From Planctomycetota bacterium (GTDB lineage Bacteria > Planctomycetota > SZUA-567): 64,000 bases of DNA. Under the pieces are notes generated by a model. That model ran no database searches, was not told where the DNA came from, and saw only the letters and a program-made list of their open reading frames with translations. The position numbers were made by a program, and so were the translations under genes. Location: assembly GCA_020060765.1 (NCBI GenBank), contig JAGUZQ010000030.1, positions 1 through 64,000 on the forward strand, in the 5' to 3' direction. Positions 38,923 through 48,074 of the stretch are shown here, in pieces; the stretch's first letter is position 1; the number at the start of each line of letters is the position of its first letter.

Positions 38923-41079
38923 TCAGAAAATCAGCACCGACGCCACCGTGCATTCAGGAATCGCGACTGTCATCTTTCCTCCGGCCTGGCTGACCGGCAG
39001 CGTGCGTTCTTTTTTCGTTTCAACGGAAAACCATTTAACCGTCTTGACGTTTTTCACTCCCGGCAGACGCAGGACAATTTCGCGGGGATTGCTCCGGTTC
39101 CAGTATTTATTCGACAGCAGCGCGTCGATAGTGAAAAACGGCACCGCGTAACCGCCGCTCCTCAGTTGGAAGACATTGCCGTCCAACCCCGCCGGGAAAG
39201 TGACGGCCTCGCTTTCCAGCACCCATTTCCGGCCGCGCAGTTTTTCCAGCAGCGGCAGGTATTTCTCGTACAGCGCCAACGTCTCGCGCGGCGGCACCGC
39301 GGGCGGGTTGAAACACTGGTCGTGGTGGTAGGGCGTGGAGGGGAACGCGCCGTACTTGAGGCAATATTTCAGCGTATTCTCGAAGTCGACCGAGAATTTG
39401 CCGTAGGTCAGAATCATCACCGGTCGGTCAAGGCACATGTACGACAATTTCGCCAACCCCGCCAGACTGCCCTCGCTCATGATGCCGTCGACGTGGCGCA
39501 TGACTTCGATATTATAGGGGCCGTTGGCGAAACAGGTTTTCCGGTATTTCTTCAGGATCGCGTGCACCTGATCCATCATCCGGCAGGACGCGGCGTGGGT
39601 ATCGAAGGTGCGGCGGTTGCAGACCAAGGTCTGGCCGTCGTCCTGCGCGTAGTCGTAGTTGTGGTAGCAGATCTGGTCGATGAAGAGGCCGTCCATGTCT
39701 TTATAGATTTTGAAAATATCCTCGGCCTGTTTTAAAACATGGCGTCCCCACTTGCTGTCGGGGTCGGGATTCATCACCACGTTGCCGCGCTTGCCGTCGC
39801 GGAACATCCAGGCTCGCTGGAGACAGTGGTCGTTGTGCAGGATGGATTCGGGAAACTCCCGCTCCGCCAGTTCGCGGTCGCACTCGCCGTAGTTGTAATA
39901 GACGAAAGACGCCACGCCGTTGCGTTTCAGCAGGGCGAGGTAATCCTTGATTTTCTCCTTCGTCAGGCCGCGAATAATCTTTTCCGGATTTTTTTCGCTC
40001 CAGAGCATCTCGAAATTCCACGTCGCCGCGTCGGGGGTGTAGTCGCCGAAAATCGGGTTATACAAGACCTCTGTCCATTTCAGCTTCATGTGTTTCACCC
40101 AGGACTTGATCGTCTTTTCCGGCACGTTGGGCATGCCGTAAAACATGGTGCCTTCCTGTTGCAGGATTTTTTTGTCGGCAGGTTCGAAGTAGGTCTGGTA
40201 TTTCTTCTTGTACCAGCCCAGCGCCTGGCGCCAGTCGCCTTTGTGCGGAACCAGCAACAGGCTGGCGTGAGGTTTCACGCCGGGGCGCAGGCCGATGTTG
40301 CCATAGGAGAGTCCGAGCTGGCTGGTTTCCTTGTCGGCGGTGAAGACCATTTCCGGCTTCATCTCCTCCAGCGGCGCGCAGAGGGCGAGGCCGACTTCGC
40401 CGTTGTAGACGTCCATGATCGGTACGCCGATGCCTGCCCCGGCGTTGGTGGAACAGTAGGGGAAGCGGTGCGCATACCACGACGCCTGCGAGTGTCCCCA
40501 GCCGCCGATATGGCCGAAATCGTAGGGCGCGTCCTGCAGCGGCGCCCACAGTTTCCACCCTTTGGGGAAATAGTTGCCGTTGACGCTGCGGAACAGGGGC
40601 AGCGCGTATTCCAGCTTCAGCGAACGTTCCTCCGCGCCCTTGTCCAGTTCCAGTTCAATGTCCCAGCGGATGAAGTCGGAATGGATTGCAAACTCATGCC
40701 TCATGGAAAAATCTGCTCCGGGGTAACGCTTGCTGAACGTAATCAGAGTGCAATCTTTCCGGCGGGTGATTTTGAAATCGGCGCACTCCGGCTCCGCACC
40801 CTTGGGATACAGAATCAGCTTGCGCGGCTCGTGATAGAACACCCGGCTCATGCCGAAAGGGTCGGTGTATTGCGCGTCGGCCAGTTCGTCGCGCACGCGG
40901 ATGCCGGCGGCATTGCGATAGATAAGTTTGTCGTTGACGATGTCGTCCCACTGGCCGTGAGGGCTGCCGAAAAGGGAAAAGTCCTTCAGCATACCGGTAC
41001 TGGTATCGATGTTAAAATTGCAACAATTGTTTGATACATCAATATGCGTGCCCTGTTTCTTGACCTTGACGCCGCCCAT
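38923..41079 (-). CDS. Putative glycoside hydrolase (clan-D/GH101-like barrel)
   Basis: 718 residues. ATG with AAGGAGG seven bases upstream, no signal peptide. An N-terminal beta-super-sandwich (about 10-280, W-D-I-E-L-E-L-D-K-G) is followed by a barrel with F-V-Y-Y-N-Y-G-E-C-D, D-M-D-G-L-F-I-D-Q-I-C-Y-H (D as likely nucleophile) and D-G-I-M-S-E-G (possible acid/base), then a C-terminal beta domain. This arrangement is seen in alpha-galactosidase-like and endo-GalNAc-ase-like families; I cannot decide between them. It is alone, with a 26-base perfect palindrome 48 bases before its start as probable operator. Confidence 0.6.
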   Translation of the reverse strand: MGGVKVKKQGTHIDVSNNCCNFNIDTSTGMLKDFSLFGSPHGQWDDIVNDKLIYRNAAGIRVRDELADAQYTDPFGMSRVFYHEPRKLILYPKGAEPECADFKITRRKDCTLITFSKRYPGADFSMRHEFAIHSDFIRWDIELELDKGAEERSLKLEYALPLFRSVNGNYFPKGWKLWAPLQDAPYDFGHIGGWGHSQASWYAHRFPYCSTNAGAGIGVPIMDVYNGEVGLALCAPLEEMKPEMVFTADKETSQLGLSYGNIGLRPGVKPHASLLLVPHKGDWRQALGWYKKKYQTYFEPADKKILQQEGTMFYGMPNVPEKTIKSWVKHMKLKWTEVLYNPIFGDYTPDAATWNFEMLWSEKNPEKIIRGLTKEKIKDYLALLKRNGVASFVYYNYGECDRELAEREFPESILHNDHCLQRAWMFRDGKRGNVVMNPDPDSKWGRHVLKQAEDIFKIYKDMDGLFIDQICYHNYDYAQDDGQTLVCNRRTFDTHAASCRMMDQVHAILKKYRKTCFANGPYNIEVMRHVDGIMSEGSLAGLAKLSYMCLDRPVMILTYGKFSVDFENTLKYCLKYGAFPSTPYHHDQCFNPPAVPPRETLALYEKYLPLLEKLRGRKWVLESEAVTFPAGLDGNVFQLRSGGYAVPFFTIDALLSNKYWNRSNPREIVLRLPGVKNVKTVKWFSVETKKERTLPVSQAGGKMTVAIPECTVASVLIF

Positions 41080-41126
41080 TCGGAAGCCTCCTTGAGATTG
41101 TTGAAACTTGCTGAAAGCAGAGTGAA

Positions 41127-41152
41127 ATTATCATGATAATTATCATGATAAT
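41127..41152. promoter_or_regulatory. Perfect 26-base palindromic operator
   Basis: Two overlapping copies of the self-complementary 14-mer ATTATCATGATAAT, the whole being a perfect palindrome of 26 bases. It begins 48 bases upstream of the glycosidase ATG at 41079, where a promoter is expected. Two adjacent dyads of 12-base period suggest cooperative binding of two regulator dimers. The regulator is not adjacent; no second copy was noticed in the window. Confidence 0.6.
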
Positions 41153-41216
41153 ACACCAGTAAAGAAGACATGCAAATATTTTATATAAGTATTTTTTTAC
41201 TGCTATGGGTATGACA

Positions 41217-41252
41217 TTAAAAGGGCGTTCCCACTTATTGAGAACGCCCTTT
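41217..41252 (-). terminator. Terminator of the NfnAB-type gene
   Basis: Inverted arms AAAGGGCGTTC and GAACGCCCTTT with an 11-base loop, then TTAATG on the minus strand, 26 bases after the stop at 41279. Confidence 0.8.
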
Positions 41253-41278
41253 GGTCACACCGTTTTTTCGGATTGCGT

Positions 41279-43579
41279 TTATCTCATGACATAAGCATGG
41301 ATCGCCTGCGACGCTTTTTTGCCCGCGCCCATCGCCTCGATCACGGTCGCCGCGCCGGTTACGATGTCGCCGCCCGCGAAGACGCCGGGGATATTGGTCA
41401 TGGCTTTTTCGTCGGTCGGGATGTTGCCGCGTTTGTCTAAAGTCAACTCCGGCCAGCTTTTAGTCAGCATCGGGTTGGGTCCCTGGCCGATAGCGACGAT
41501 GAATTCGTCAACGGGAATCACATGCTCTGAACCCTTGATTTTGACCGGGCGGCGGCGGCCGGAATCGTCGGGTTCGCCCAGTTCCATCAGTTCGCATTCC
41601 AGGCCGGTGACCCAGCCCTTGTCGTCGCCGACCACGCCGATGGGGTTGGTGAGTTCCTTGAAGGTGACGCCCTCTTCCAGCGCGTGTTCGATTTCCTCGT
41701 CGCGGGCAGGCATTTCCTTGCGGGTGCGGCGGTAGACGATGTAGACATTCTCCGCGCCCAGGCGCAAGGCCGAACGCGCCGAGTCCATCGCCACATTGCC
41801 GCCGCCCACCACCGCCACGTTTTTCCCGCGCAGGACCGGCGTGTCGTATTCGGGGAACTTGTACGCCTTCATCAGATTCACGCGCGTGAGAAATTCGTTG
41901 GACGAGTATACGCCTTTCAGGTTTTCGCCGGGAATGCCCATGAACCAGGGCAGTCCCGCGCCGGTGCCGACGAAGACGGCGTCAAAGCCTTCCTTCAACA
42001 GCTCCGGGACAGTGACGGAATTGCCGATCGGCATATTCATGCGGAATTCGACGCCCAGCTTTTCCAGGAACTTGCATTCGCGGCTGACAATGTTCTTGGG
42101 CAGACGGAATTCGGGAATACCGTAAACCAGCACGCCCCCAGGAGCGTGGAGCGCCTCGAAAATCACTACCCGGTGCCCCAGCAACGCCAGGTCGGCAGCG
42201 CAGGTCAGGCCAGCAGGTCCCCCGCCGACAACGGCGATATTCTTGCCGGTCGGTTTCACTTTCGGCGGCACCTGCGCTTCGCCCAGCGCGGCTTCGGTGT
42301 CGGCGGCGAAACGCTCCAGCCTGCCGATAGCGATAGCCTTGCCCTTGTTGTTGAGAACGCACTTTTCCTCGCATTGGGACTCTTGCGGGCAGACCCGTCC
42401 GCAGACGGCGGGGAGGTTGTTGGTCTCCTTGATCTTGTGGGCGGCTTTCAGGAAGTTGCCGTCCTGAATATGCTTGATGAAGGCGGGAATGTCGATGTTG
42501 ACGGGGCAGCCGCTTACGCACGGCGCTTTCTTGCACTGCAAACAACGGAGCGCCTCGCCGCGCGCCATTTCCGCAGTGTAGCCGAGAGCGACTTCGCTGA
42601 AGTTGTACCGCCTCGTCTGCGGGTCCTGCGCGGGCATGGGGGTGCGCCCGGCGGCTTTGGAGACGCTTTCGCTTTCCTTCAAGATGTTGGACGCTTTGCC
42701 TTCTTCCTTGTCGTAGGTGCCAAGGCGCGACAGAAGGATGTCGAAGTTGACGTCGTGGCCGTCGAATTCGGGGCCGTCCACGCAGGTGAATTTCGTCTCG
42801 CCCGCCACTTCCACGCGGCAGCCGCCGCACATGCCGGTGCCGTCGACCATGATGGAATTAAGGCTGACGATGGTTTTGATTTTCGGTTCGCGGGTGACGT
42901 TCACAACCGCGCGCATCATCACGGGCGGGCCTACGGCGATGACGCGGTCGATCTTCTCGCCGCCGTCGATCAGCCGCTTGAGAACGGTGGTGACGAAACC
43001 CTTTTCGCCGTAGGAGCCGTCGTCGGTGCAGACAAACAGGTCGCTGGAGCAGGCGCGCATCTCGTCTTCCCAGAACAGCAGTTCCTTGTTACGGAAGCCC
43101 ATGATGCTGATTACATTATTGCCTGCTTCGTGCAAGGCTTTCTGGATCGGATAGACCGGAGCGACGCCCAGGCCGCCGCCGACGCAGACGACGGTGCCGA
43201 ATTTTTCGATTTCGCTTTTGTGTCCCAGGGGGCCGACGAGGTCGAGCACGCGGTCGCCGACGAAGAGCTTGTCCAGCTTGCGGGAAGAAGCGCCCACCTC
43301 CTGCACCACCAGCGTGATCCAGCCTTCCGCTGCGTTGAAGTCGGCGATGGTCAGCGGCAGGCGTTCGGCGGTTTCTTCCGCGCGCACCACGATGAACTGC
43401 CCCGGCGAGCAGTAGCGGGCGATGGGGGGGCAGTAGATTTTATACAGCTTGATGCTGGCGCAGAGTTCGCGCTTTTCGAGGATGCGGTTATGTTTGGCGT
43501 CGGGCGCGGCGAGGATGCTGAAGGTGTTTTCGAGGCCGCCGTCGCAACCGCATTTGCCGTGGCTGTGTTGGTGTGTCAA
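41279..43579 (-). CDS. Fused NfnAB-type NADH:ferredoxin/NADPH oxidoreductase
   Basis: 766 residues. I take a TTG start (T-H-Q-H-S-H-G-K-C-G-C) with AAGGAG seven bases upstream; the frame extends 29 codons further without a site. First part (about 20-300): ferredoxin-reductase-like FAD/NAD domains (C-S-P-G-Q-F-I-V-V; V-G-G-G-L-G-V-A-P) and a [2Fe-2S] site M-C-G-G-C-R...C. Second part: GltD-like, with two [4Fe-4S] motifs (C-L-Q-C...C-V-S-G-C-P; C-G-R-V-C...C-E-E-K-C), FAD site V-V-G-G-G-P-A-G-L and NADP site V-V-G-G-G-N-V-A-M. Separate NfnA and NfnB subunits catalyse flavin-bifurcating transhydrogenation; here they are one chain. The His/Cys-rich N-terminal tip is unusual. Confidence 0.88.
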   Translation of the reverse strand: MTHQHSHGKCGCDGGLENTFSILAAPDAKHNRILEKRELCASIKLYKIYCPPIARYCSPGQFIVVRAEETAERLPLTIADFNAAEGWITLVVQEVGASSRKLDKLFVGDRVLDLVGPLGHKSEIEKFGTVVCVGGGLGVAPVYPIQKALHEAGNNVISIMGFRNKELLFWEDEMRACSSDLFVCTDDGSYGEKGFVTTVLKRLIDGGEKIDRVIAVGPPVMMRAVVNVTREPKIKTIVSLNSIMVDGTGMCGGCRVEVAGETKFTCVDGPEFDGHDVNFDILLSRLGTYDKEEGKASNILKESESVSKAAGRTPMPAQDPQTRRYNFSEVALGYTAEMARGEALRCLQCKKAPCVSGCPVNIDIPAFIKHIQDGNFLKAAHKIKETNNLPAVCGRVCPQESQCEEKCVLNNKGKAIAIGRLERFAADTEAALGEAQVPPKVKPTGKNIAVVGGGPAGLTCAADLALLGHRVVIFEALHAPGGVLVYGIPEFRLPKNIVSRECKFLEKLGVEFRMNMPIGNSVTVPELLKEGFDAVFVGTGAGLPWFMGIPGENLKGVYSSNEFLTRVNLMKAYKFPEYDTPVLRGKNVAVVGGGNVAMDSARSALRLGAENVYIVYRRTRKEMPARDEEIEHALEEGVTFKELTNPIGVVGDDKGWVTGLECELMELGEPDDSGRRRPVKIKGSEHVIPVDEFIVAIGQGPNPMLTKSWPELTLDKRGNIPTDEKAMTNIPGVFAGGDIVTGAATVIEAMGAGKKASQAIHAYVMR

Positions 43580-44032
43580 CTTTTTCTCCTTGTCGAATGC
43601 CGTCGATGAAAGGGAAAAGTATAAATCCCCCGACTGATTTGCGCAACAGTTTAGCCAACGGAGCAATGAAAATTGTTGGCTTCATACCGCTGTCGGAAAA
43701 CACCACGCTGTCGCGATATCCCTCATGAGATTTGAAATCAAATCCAAATCATCTCACAGTGGATAGAATCGGGGATTGCCAATATCTGCAGTATTATCAA
43801 AATTTTCAGCAAAAAAAAAACGAACCGGTAATTTTGGAATGTGTTTTGCTTTTTTTTATTGATCTGTAATGGCACAGTCAGCCACATAAGGCATATGCGC
43901 CAACAATATGTCTCGATCATGGATGCGGCGGGAGCAGTAAGGATATTTGTCCGGCTTGATGCCAGGTTTAACGTAATCTGGCGGTCAGGACGAAAATTTC
44001 AGTCAACAGGCTAAAATTAAGGAGACATATCA
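43580..44032. other. Divergent intergenic region
   Basis: Between the minus-strand oxidoreductase and the plus-strand hydrolase. It holds an inverted repeat with arms GATTTGA and TCAAATC at 43729-43744, an A-run and a T-run near 43812 and 43850, and presumably both promoters. No gene, RNA or longer repeat is seen. Confidence 0.4.
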
Positions 44033-45013
44033 ATGCGACAACTAGCAGTATCAGCGTTTGCGGTTCTCTTGCTGTTGACCGGCTTTGCTCCAGGCGCGGA
44101 GGAAACGAACAATGTCGGTTACCGCATCGTGGACGTCAAAGTCGGCGATCATTCCATCCCGGTGGCAGTTTGGTACCCTACGGTGGCAGCGCCAAAGACA
44201 TATGTATATGGCTCGGGACGAACCGTGGGACAGATCGCCTACAACGCGACGCCAAAGCCTGGATCGTGGCCGCTTCTACTCTTTTCGCATGGCTATTCCG
44301 GTGGCGGCATTGGCCAGACCGGAATCACGGTGGGGCTTGCTGCGCGCGGTTGGATCGTGGCTGCGCCGGATCACAGCGATGCGGTCATGTCCGTGCGCAT
44401 CCGGGGCGGCGAAACCGGCGATCTTAACGCCGCACTTGCTTATTTGCGCGACAAAAAACCATTCAATCGTGCGGACTATGCATACCGTCCACGCGAGGTA
44501 CGGGCAACCCTGGACGCTATGCTGACTTCGACAGATATTCTCGTTGACAAGACCCGGGTTGCCTTAGCCGGTCATTCCATGGGGGGGTGGAGCGTGATGA
44601 CGGTAGCCTTGGAGGATCAAGAGCTTGATGTGAAGGCCGTAATACTTTATTCGATGGGTGAGTTGAACTGGTGGTTGGCGGGTAAGCGCTATTTCGAGGC
44701 GGAGGAATTTATTCGGTTGAAGATGCCCACCATTTATTTTTACGGCGGCGAGGAGAAGCGGATCAATCCCCGCGGTCCCTACGCGATTTTCTGCCAGGAG
44801 CATTCACCGAAACCGAGTGAACTTGTCGAGGTGCTCAAAGGCAACCACTTTGTCTATAATGACCGCGATATCGCCCCACGTTCCGGCGGTAGACCGGAGC
44901 AGATCAGGCAGATCGTTGAAGCAAGCGCCTCATTTCTAAAGAAATATGTTACTGGTACATCAACGATTGCCGAAAAGGAAATGGTTAATGCTGTTTCGGA
45001 TCAAGGCGATTAA
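44033..45013 (+). CDS. Secreted alpha/beta hydrolase (dienelactone-hydrolase-like)
   Basis: 326 residues. ATG with AAGGAG eight bases upstream, Sec signal M-R-Q-L-A-V-S-A-F-A-V-L-L-L-L-T ending near G-A-E. Alpha/beta-hydrolase landmarks: L-L-L-F-S-H-G-Y-S-G-G (oxyanion region), nucleophile elbow A-G-H-S-M-G-G-W near 184, Asp/Glu region near Y-F-Y-G-G-E-E, and a late His in K-G-N-H-F-V. Such platelet-activating-factor-acetylhydrolase-like esterases act outside the cytoplasm and might deacylate polysaccharide side groups. The substrate is unknown. It is a single gene, followed closely by a mobile palindromic element. Confidence 0.83.
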   Translation: MRQLAVSAFAVLLLLTGFAPGAEETNNVGYRIVDVKVGDHSIPVAVWYPTVAAPKTYVYGSGRTVGQIAYNATPKPGSWPLLLFSHGYSGGGIGQTGITVGLAARGWIVAAPDHSDAVMSVRIRGGETGDLNAALAYLRDKKPFNRADYAYRPREVRATLDAMLTSTDILVDKTRVALAGHSMGGWSVMTVALEDQELDVKAVILYSMGELNWWLAGKRYFEAEEFIRLKMPTIYFYGGEEKRINPRGPYAIFCQEHSPKPSELVEVLKGNHFVYNDRDIAPRSGGRPEQIRQIVEASASFLKKYVTGTSTIAEKEMVNAVSDQGD

Positions 45014-45022
45014 GCACTAACC

Positions 45023-45203
45023 AATACGGTTCAGTTAAGGAAAAAACTTGTACCGTCATTCCCGCGAAGGCCAGGGGCTGGCTGCCAGCGGAATCCAGGA
45101 GGTGTTGCGTATGGTTTCCCCACTGGATTCCCGCCTTCGCGGGAATGACGATTCGCAAGTTTTTATTTAAAACAGAAAGGTTTCCTCTTAATTAAACCGT
45201 ATT
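45023..45203. mobile_element. MITE-like element, family 1, full copy
   Basis: About 181 bases. The left end AATACGGTTCAGTTAAG (45023-45039) and the complement of the right end (45187-45203) agree at 15 of 17 positions. The inner palindrome runs from 45054 to 45150 (GTCATTCCCGCG arms), with nested GGAATCCAG/CTGGATTCC. It lies between convergent genes, 11 bases from the stop of the minus-strand gene, where it may also end transcription. Confidence 0.7.
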
Positions 45204-45213
45204 GCCATTACCC

Positions 45214-46086
45214 CTACCGCCTGCGGCGGCCTTCCTCCCAGTCTTTCTTTTCCTGCTCAAGTTGCTGCACCTGGGTGCGCAGGAGTTCCACCTGCCGCTC
45301 GGCGTTGGCGCGGCGGGACTCGGATAATTCCAGGTCTTTCTGCACCGATTTGAACTCGGCCTCCACCGTCATCTTCTCCTTGCGCAGCAGGTCGGTTTCA
45401 GACCGCATCTTCTCGACCTTCTCCTCCAGCTTGGCAATCATCTTGCCCGAGGTTTCCTTCAGGTCGCTGATGCGTTCGTTGTACAGCCCCGACAACTTGT
45501 CTTCCTGGGTTTTGAGGTCTTCCATCCTTTTCTTGTTGAGGCTGTCGCGGAGTCCCTCGGCCTTGAGCTGTTCCTCGGCTACTCGTTCCTCCATTTTCTG
45601 GCTGTTGGTGCTGTTGATTTCCGTGATCCGCGTCTGGTGTTCGGTTGCGCTCAGGTTGAGGCTGTTTTCGTAAAAACTTTTGGTCAGGATATAGCCCAGC
45701 ACCCCCAGGCACGCGATCACGACGCAATAGATCGTACGCATGGCGATCCGGCGTTCGCTTTTCTGCAGCTTGGCGTTAAGCTCGTGGATGTTGGAGTGGA
45801 GATTCTCCATGATGCGTTCCTGGCTGGCAAGGGTTCCTTTCACCCGCCCGCATTCGATCAGCGCCACCTCCAGCCGCTTCTGGGTTTCCAGCGAAACGCC
45901 GCCATTTTCGTCGTCTTCTTCGGCAAAGGCGCGGGAAGCGTTTTCGTCGCCCGGATCCGGCACTTCCACCTCGCGCCTGCCGCCGATGTTGCGGGCGCTC
46001 ATTTTTCCGCTCTTGATCCAGTTGCGGATGGTTCTTTCGGAAACCCCCAGCATGAAGGCGGCTTGCGACATATCTACCCACGGCAT
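45214..46086 (-). CDS. HTH, membrane helix and coiled-coil protein
   Basis: 290 residues. GGGAG eight bases before the ATG. Residues 5-30 form a helix-turn-helix (A-A-F-M-L-G-V-S-E-R-T-I-R-N-W-I-K-S-G). Residues 62-115 are helical, a single membrane helix spans about 118-135 (I-Y-C-V-V-I-A-C-L-G-V-L-G-Y-I-L), and 150-285 is a long charged coiled coil ending in an Arg run. Topology would place the DNA-binding part inside and the coil in the periplasm. I recognise no named family. It follows the transglutaminase-like gene by 103 bases, and a mobile repeat element abuts its end. Confidence 0.7.
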   Translation of the reverse strand: MPWVDMSQAAFMLGVSERTIRNWIKSGKMSARNIGGRREVEVPDPGDENASRAFAEEDDENGGVSLETQKRLEVALIECGRVKGTLASQERIMENLHSNIHELNAKLQKSERRIAMRTIYCVVIACLGVLGYILTKSFYENSLNLSATEHQTRITEINSTNSQKMEERVAEEQLKAEGLRDSLNKKRMEDLKTQEDKLSGLYNERISDLKETSGKMIAKLEEKVEKMRSETDLLRKEKMTVEAEFKSVQKDLELSESRRANAERQVELLRTQVQQLEQEKKDWEEGRRRR

Positions 46087-46189
46087 TGGAAAATCTCCCG
46101 TAATCTGGATTGAGGTAACAGTGTGCCAAGATAAGACCTGTTTCCGGAAACGTCAACCCTGTTTCCGGAAATTTTGCAAACTCGTTCCG

Positions 46190-47578
46190 TCAAGGCAGGG
46201 AAAGCATCTGCTTGGCAGCGGCGCGGCGGGAGGGGGAAATCTTTTCCAGCAGCTTCAAGGCATCATCTTTCCTGCCTGATTGATGATAGCATTTAAGAAG
46301 CAACCAGGCGGCTTGCTGCTGGCGGAAGGTTGTTCTTTCCTGCACGCAAGGCGACAGAACAGCTTCGATATACTCAGGCTTACTGGAGCCATGCAGCATC
46401 TGCAAAGCCTGGAAAACCCCGGCATCGGTCGAGGAACCATTCTCTTTGGAGACAGGCTTGGCAAGGTAATTGTCCGGTGCTTCTGTCCGGCCGGAAAATT
46501 CCTCTTTCCGCAACGCCAACAGCCTGCGGAAATCATCGCTGAAGGCTTTTCCAGCCGCGCTTCCGGGTAATGCTTTTAACCTGTTTACGTTGAAAGGTTC
46601 GCCATAAGTGTGGAAAATCAACCCCTTTGCCTTTTCCACCCCATACTTTTCAGCGCAAACCGTGGAAAAGCCACTGACCACCTTATCCAACTCACTTTCC
46701 TGACAATGGAAAGCCATCGCAGCCTCGGTTTGAAAATACTTCAGGCGGGAAACTGAGTTAAGCCAGATTCTTCCTGTAATTTCTGATAGATCAACACTTT
46801 GCGCAAATATACTCCAGCGGGGCAGCATTCCGCGTGGCTGGGTAAAGGCGAGGAACGAACACCAGGGCAGGTATTCCGCCCGGAAAAGGCTTTCCGCAGG
46901 AATTTTTCCATCAATCTTTTCCGGATGCGGCAGCATCTCAAACAAGCCCGGTTCGCCGGGAGAATATCCGTAAGAAAGGCCGCAGAACGGGTCAAACAGC
47001 GCCCATTTCCCGTCAAATCGCAACGCAGCGATTGTGTGATGGCTCTGTTTTGCGCCTGGTTTATTCAGGAAAACCAGCATGGTTTCAAAGCCTGACTGTT
47101 CCGCCAGCGCGCACAGCGCCCACGCCATCTGGTCGCAGGAACCGTATCCCCTGAGCAACATTTCCTCGGGATAATCATAGGAATCAGGCCGGACTTCGGG
47201 CGTCATCTGGTCAGTCACGAATTCAAACAGTTGGCCTGCTTTTTCGCGATTATCATGCGAGCCATTAGTCGCATAAGCAGCAATTTTTGTCAGAAGAATA
47301 ATGCGCCGGAGATAGGCCTCGTCCCGAGGTTCCAGCAGGGGGGATTGGACTTCGCGCCAGTTGCAGCCGTTTTGCAATAGGAATGGGAGCAGGTCGCGCG
47401 GCAAATCCTCCAGGGAGATTTTCACTTCCTGCCTGAGACAGAGGAGGTTGTACTGGCTGACCGCCTGAGAGAGATTACCCGCCAGCAGATTTTCGCGCAC
47501 CTGTGAAAACGGCGGCTCACTAGCCGCCGTGCATAAATTCAAACAGGCAAAACAAATTACAAGATGGATTTGTCTCAT
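46190..47578 (-). CDS. Secreted transglutaminase-like (cysteine protease fold) protein
   Basis: 462 residues from M-R-Q-I-H-L-V-I-C-F-A-C-L, a Sec-like signal; a 20-codon upstream extension is discarded because it overlaps the preceding gene. The catalytic-type residues of the transglutaminase fold are seen in order: Cys in G-Y-G-S-C-D-Q-M-A, His in S-H-H-T-I-A-A-L-R-F, Asp in W-A-L-F-D-P-F-C-G. The C-terminal part is helical, possibly TPR-like. The start lies two bases after the stop of the small lipoprotein gene, so translation is probably coupled. Likely role is periplasmic peptide or isopeptide processing, which is inference. Confidence 0.65.
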   Translation of the reverse strand: MRQIHLVICFACLNLCTAASEPPFSQVRENLLAGNLSQAVSQYNLLCLRQEVKISLEDLPRDLLPFLLQNGCNWREVQSPLLEPRDEAYLRRIILLTKIAAYATNGSHDNREKAGQLFEFVTDQMTPEVRPDSYDYPEEMLLRGYGSCDQMAWALCALAEQSGFETMLVFLNKPGAKQSHHTIAALRFDGKWALFDPFCGLSYGYSPGEPGLFEMLPHPEKIDGKIPAESLFRAEYLPWCSFLAFTQPRGMLPRWSIFAQSVDLSEITGRIWLNSVSRLKYFQTEAAMAFHCQESELDKVVSGFSTVCAEKYGVEKAKGLIFHTYGEPFNVNRLKALPGSAAGKAFSDDFRRLLALRKEEFSGRTEAPDNYLAKPVSKENGSSTDAGVFQALQMLHGSSKPEYIEAVLSPCVQERTTFRQQQAAWLLLKCYHQSGRKDDALKLLEKISPSRRAAAKQMLSLP

Positions 47579-47579
47579 A

Positions 47580-47960
47580 TCAGTCTTCGGTAGCGACGCC
47601 GGGGAACGCCCGGTTGACGACTTTTCCACCGGAAACAATGGCCTGATGGTCAGGCGCGGTCAGGTCGGGCAGGACTTCTTGCTGCCCGGTCATGAAGCGG
47701 CGGAAGTCGGCGTGAAGCTCCTGGTTATGAACGTTTTCCTTGTCGCGATAAGCACTCACCCGGTCAAAAAGCTCGTCTTTCTTGCCTTTTTCCCTTTCTC
47801 CGAACATGCGAATAGCGGTGTAGAAATCATTCGTGTTCATGCCCTCGCGGTAGATGGATCGCTCGATATCGGAAAAGAATTGCCCGCCTTCCCGGCAACC
47901 GGAAAGAACCAGGCCAGACCCCAGTACCGCCAATGCCACCGCAATTTTCACAACTTTCAT
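47580..47960 (-). CDS. Small lipoprotein of unknown function
   Basis: 126 residues. AGGAG close before the ATG. Lipoprotein signal with L-V-L-S-G-C. The mature part is charged and probably helical (R-M-F-G-E-R-E-K-G-K-K-D-E-L, H-A-D-F-R-R-F-M-T-G-Q). No family is recognised. It is the first gene of a likely operon with the transglutaminase-like protein and perhaps the HTH-membrane protein. Confidence 0.75.
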   Translation of the reverse strand: MKVVKIAVALAVLGSGLVLSGCREGGQFFSDIERSIYREGMNTNDFYTAIRMFGEREKGKKDELFDRVSAYRDKENVHNQELHADFRRFMTGQQEVLPDLTAPDHQAIVSGGKVVNRAFPGVATED

Positions 47961-48074
47961 CGCCGCTCCTAGCAGGAAGACCGGGAAACCACCCGCACTT
48001 GCCGCGCAAAGGCGGATCCTTTCACGAAACCTGTCTATTTATCGGCAATATCCTCAAAAAACTGCGGTGTTATT

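Noticed and set aside
41684-43609. 641-codon plus-strand frame
   Set aside because: Shadow of the NfnAB-type gene, which shows all cofactor motifs on the other strand.
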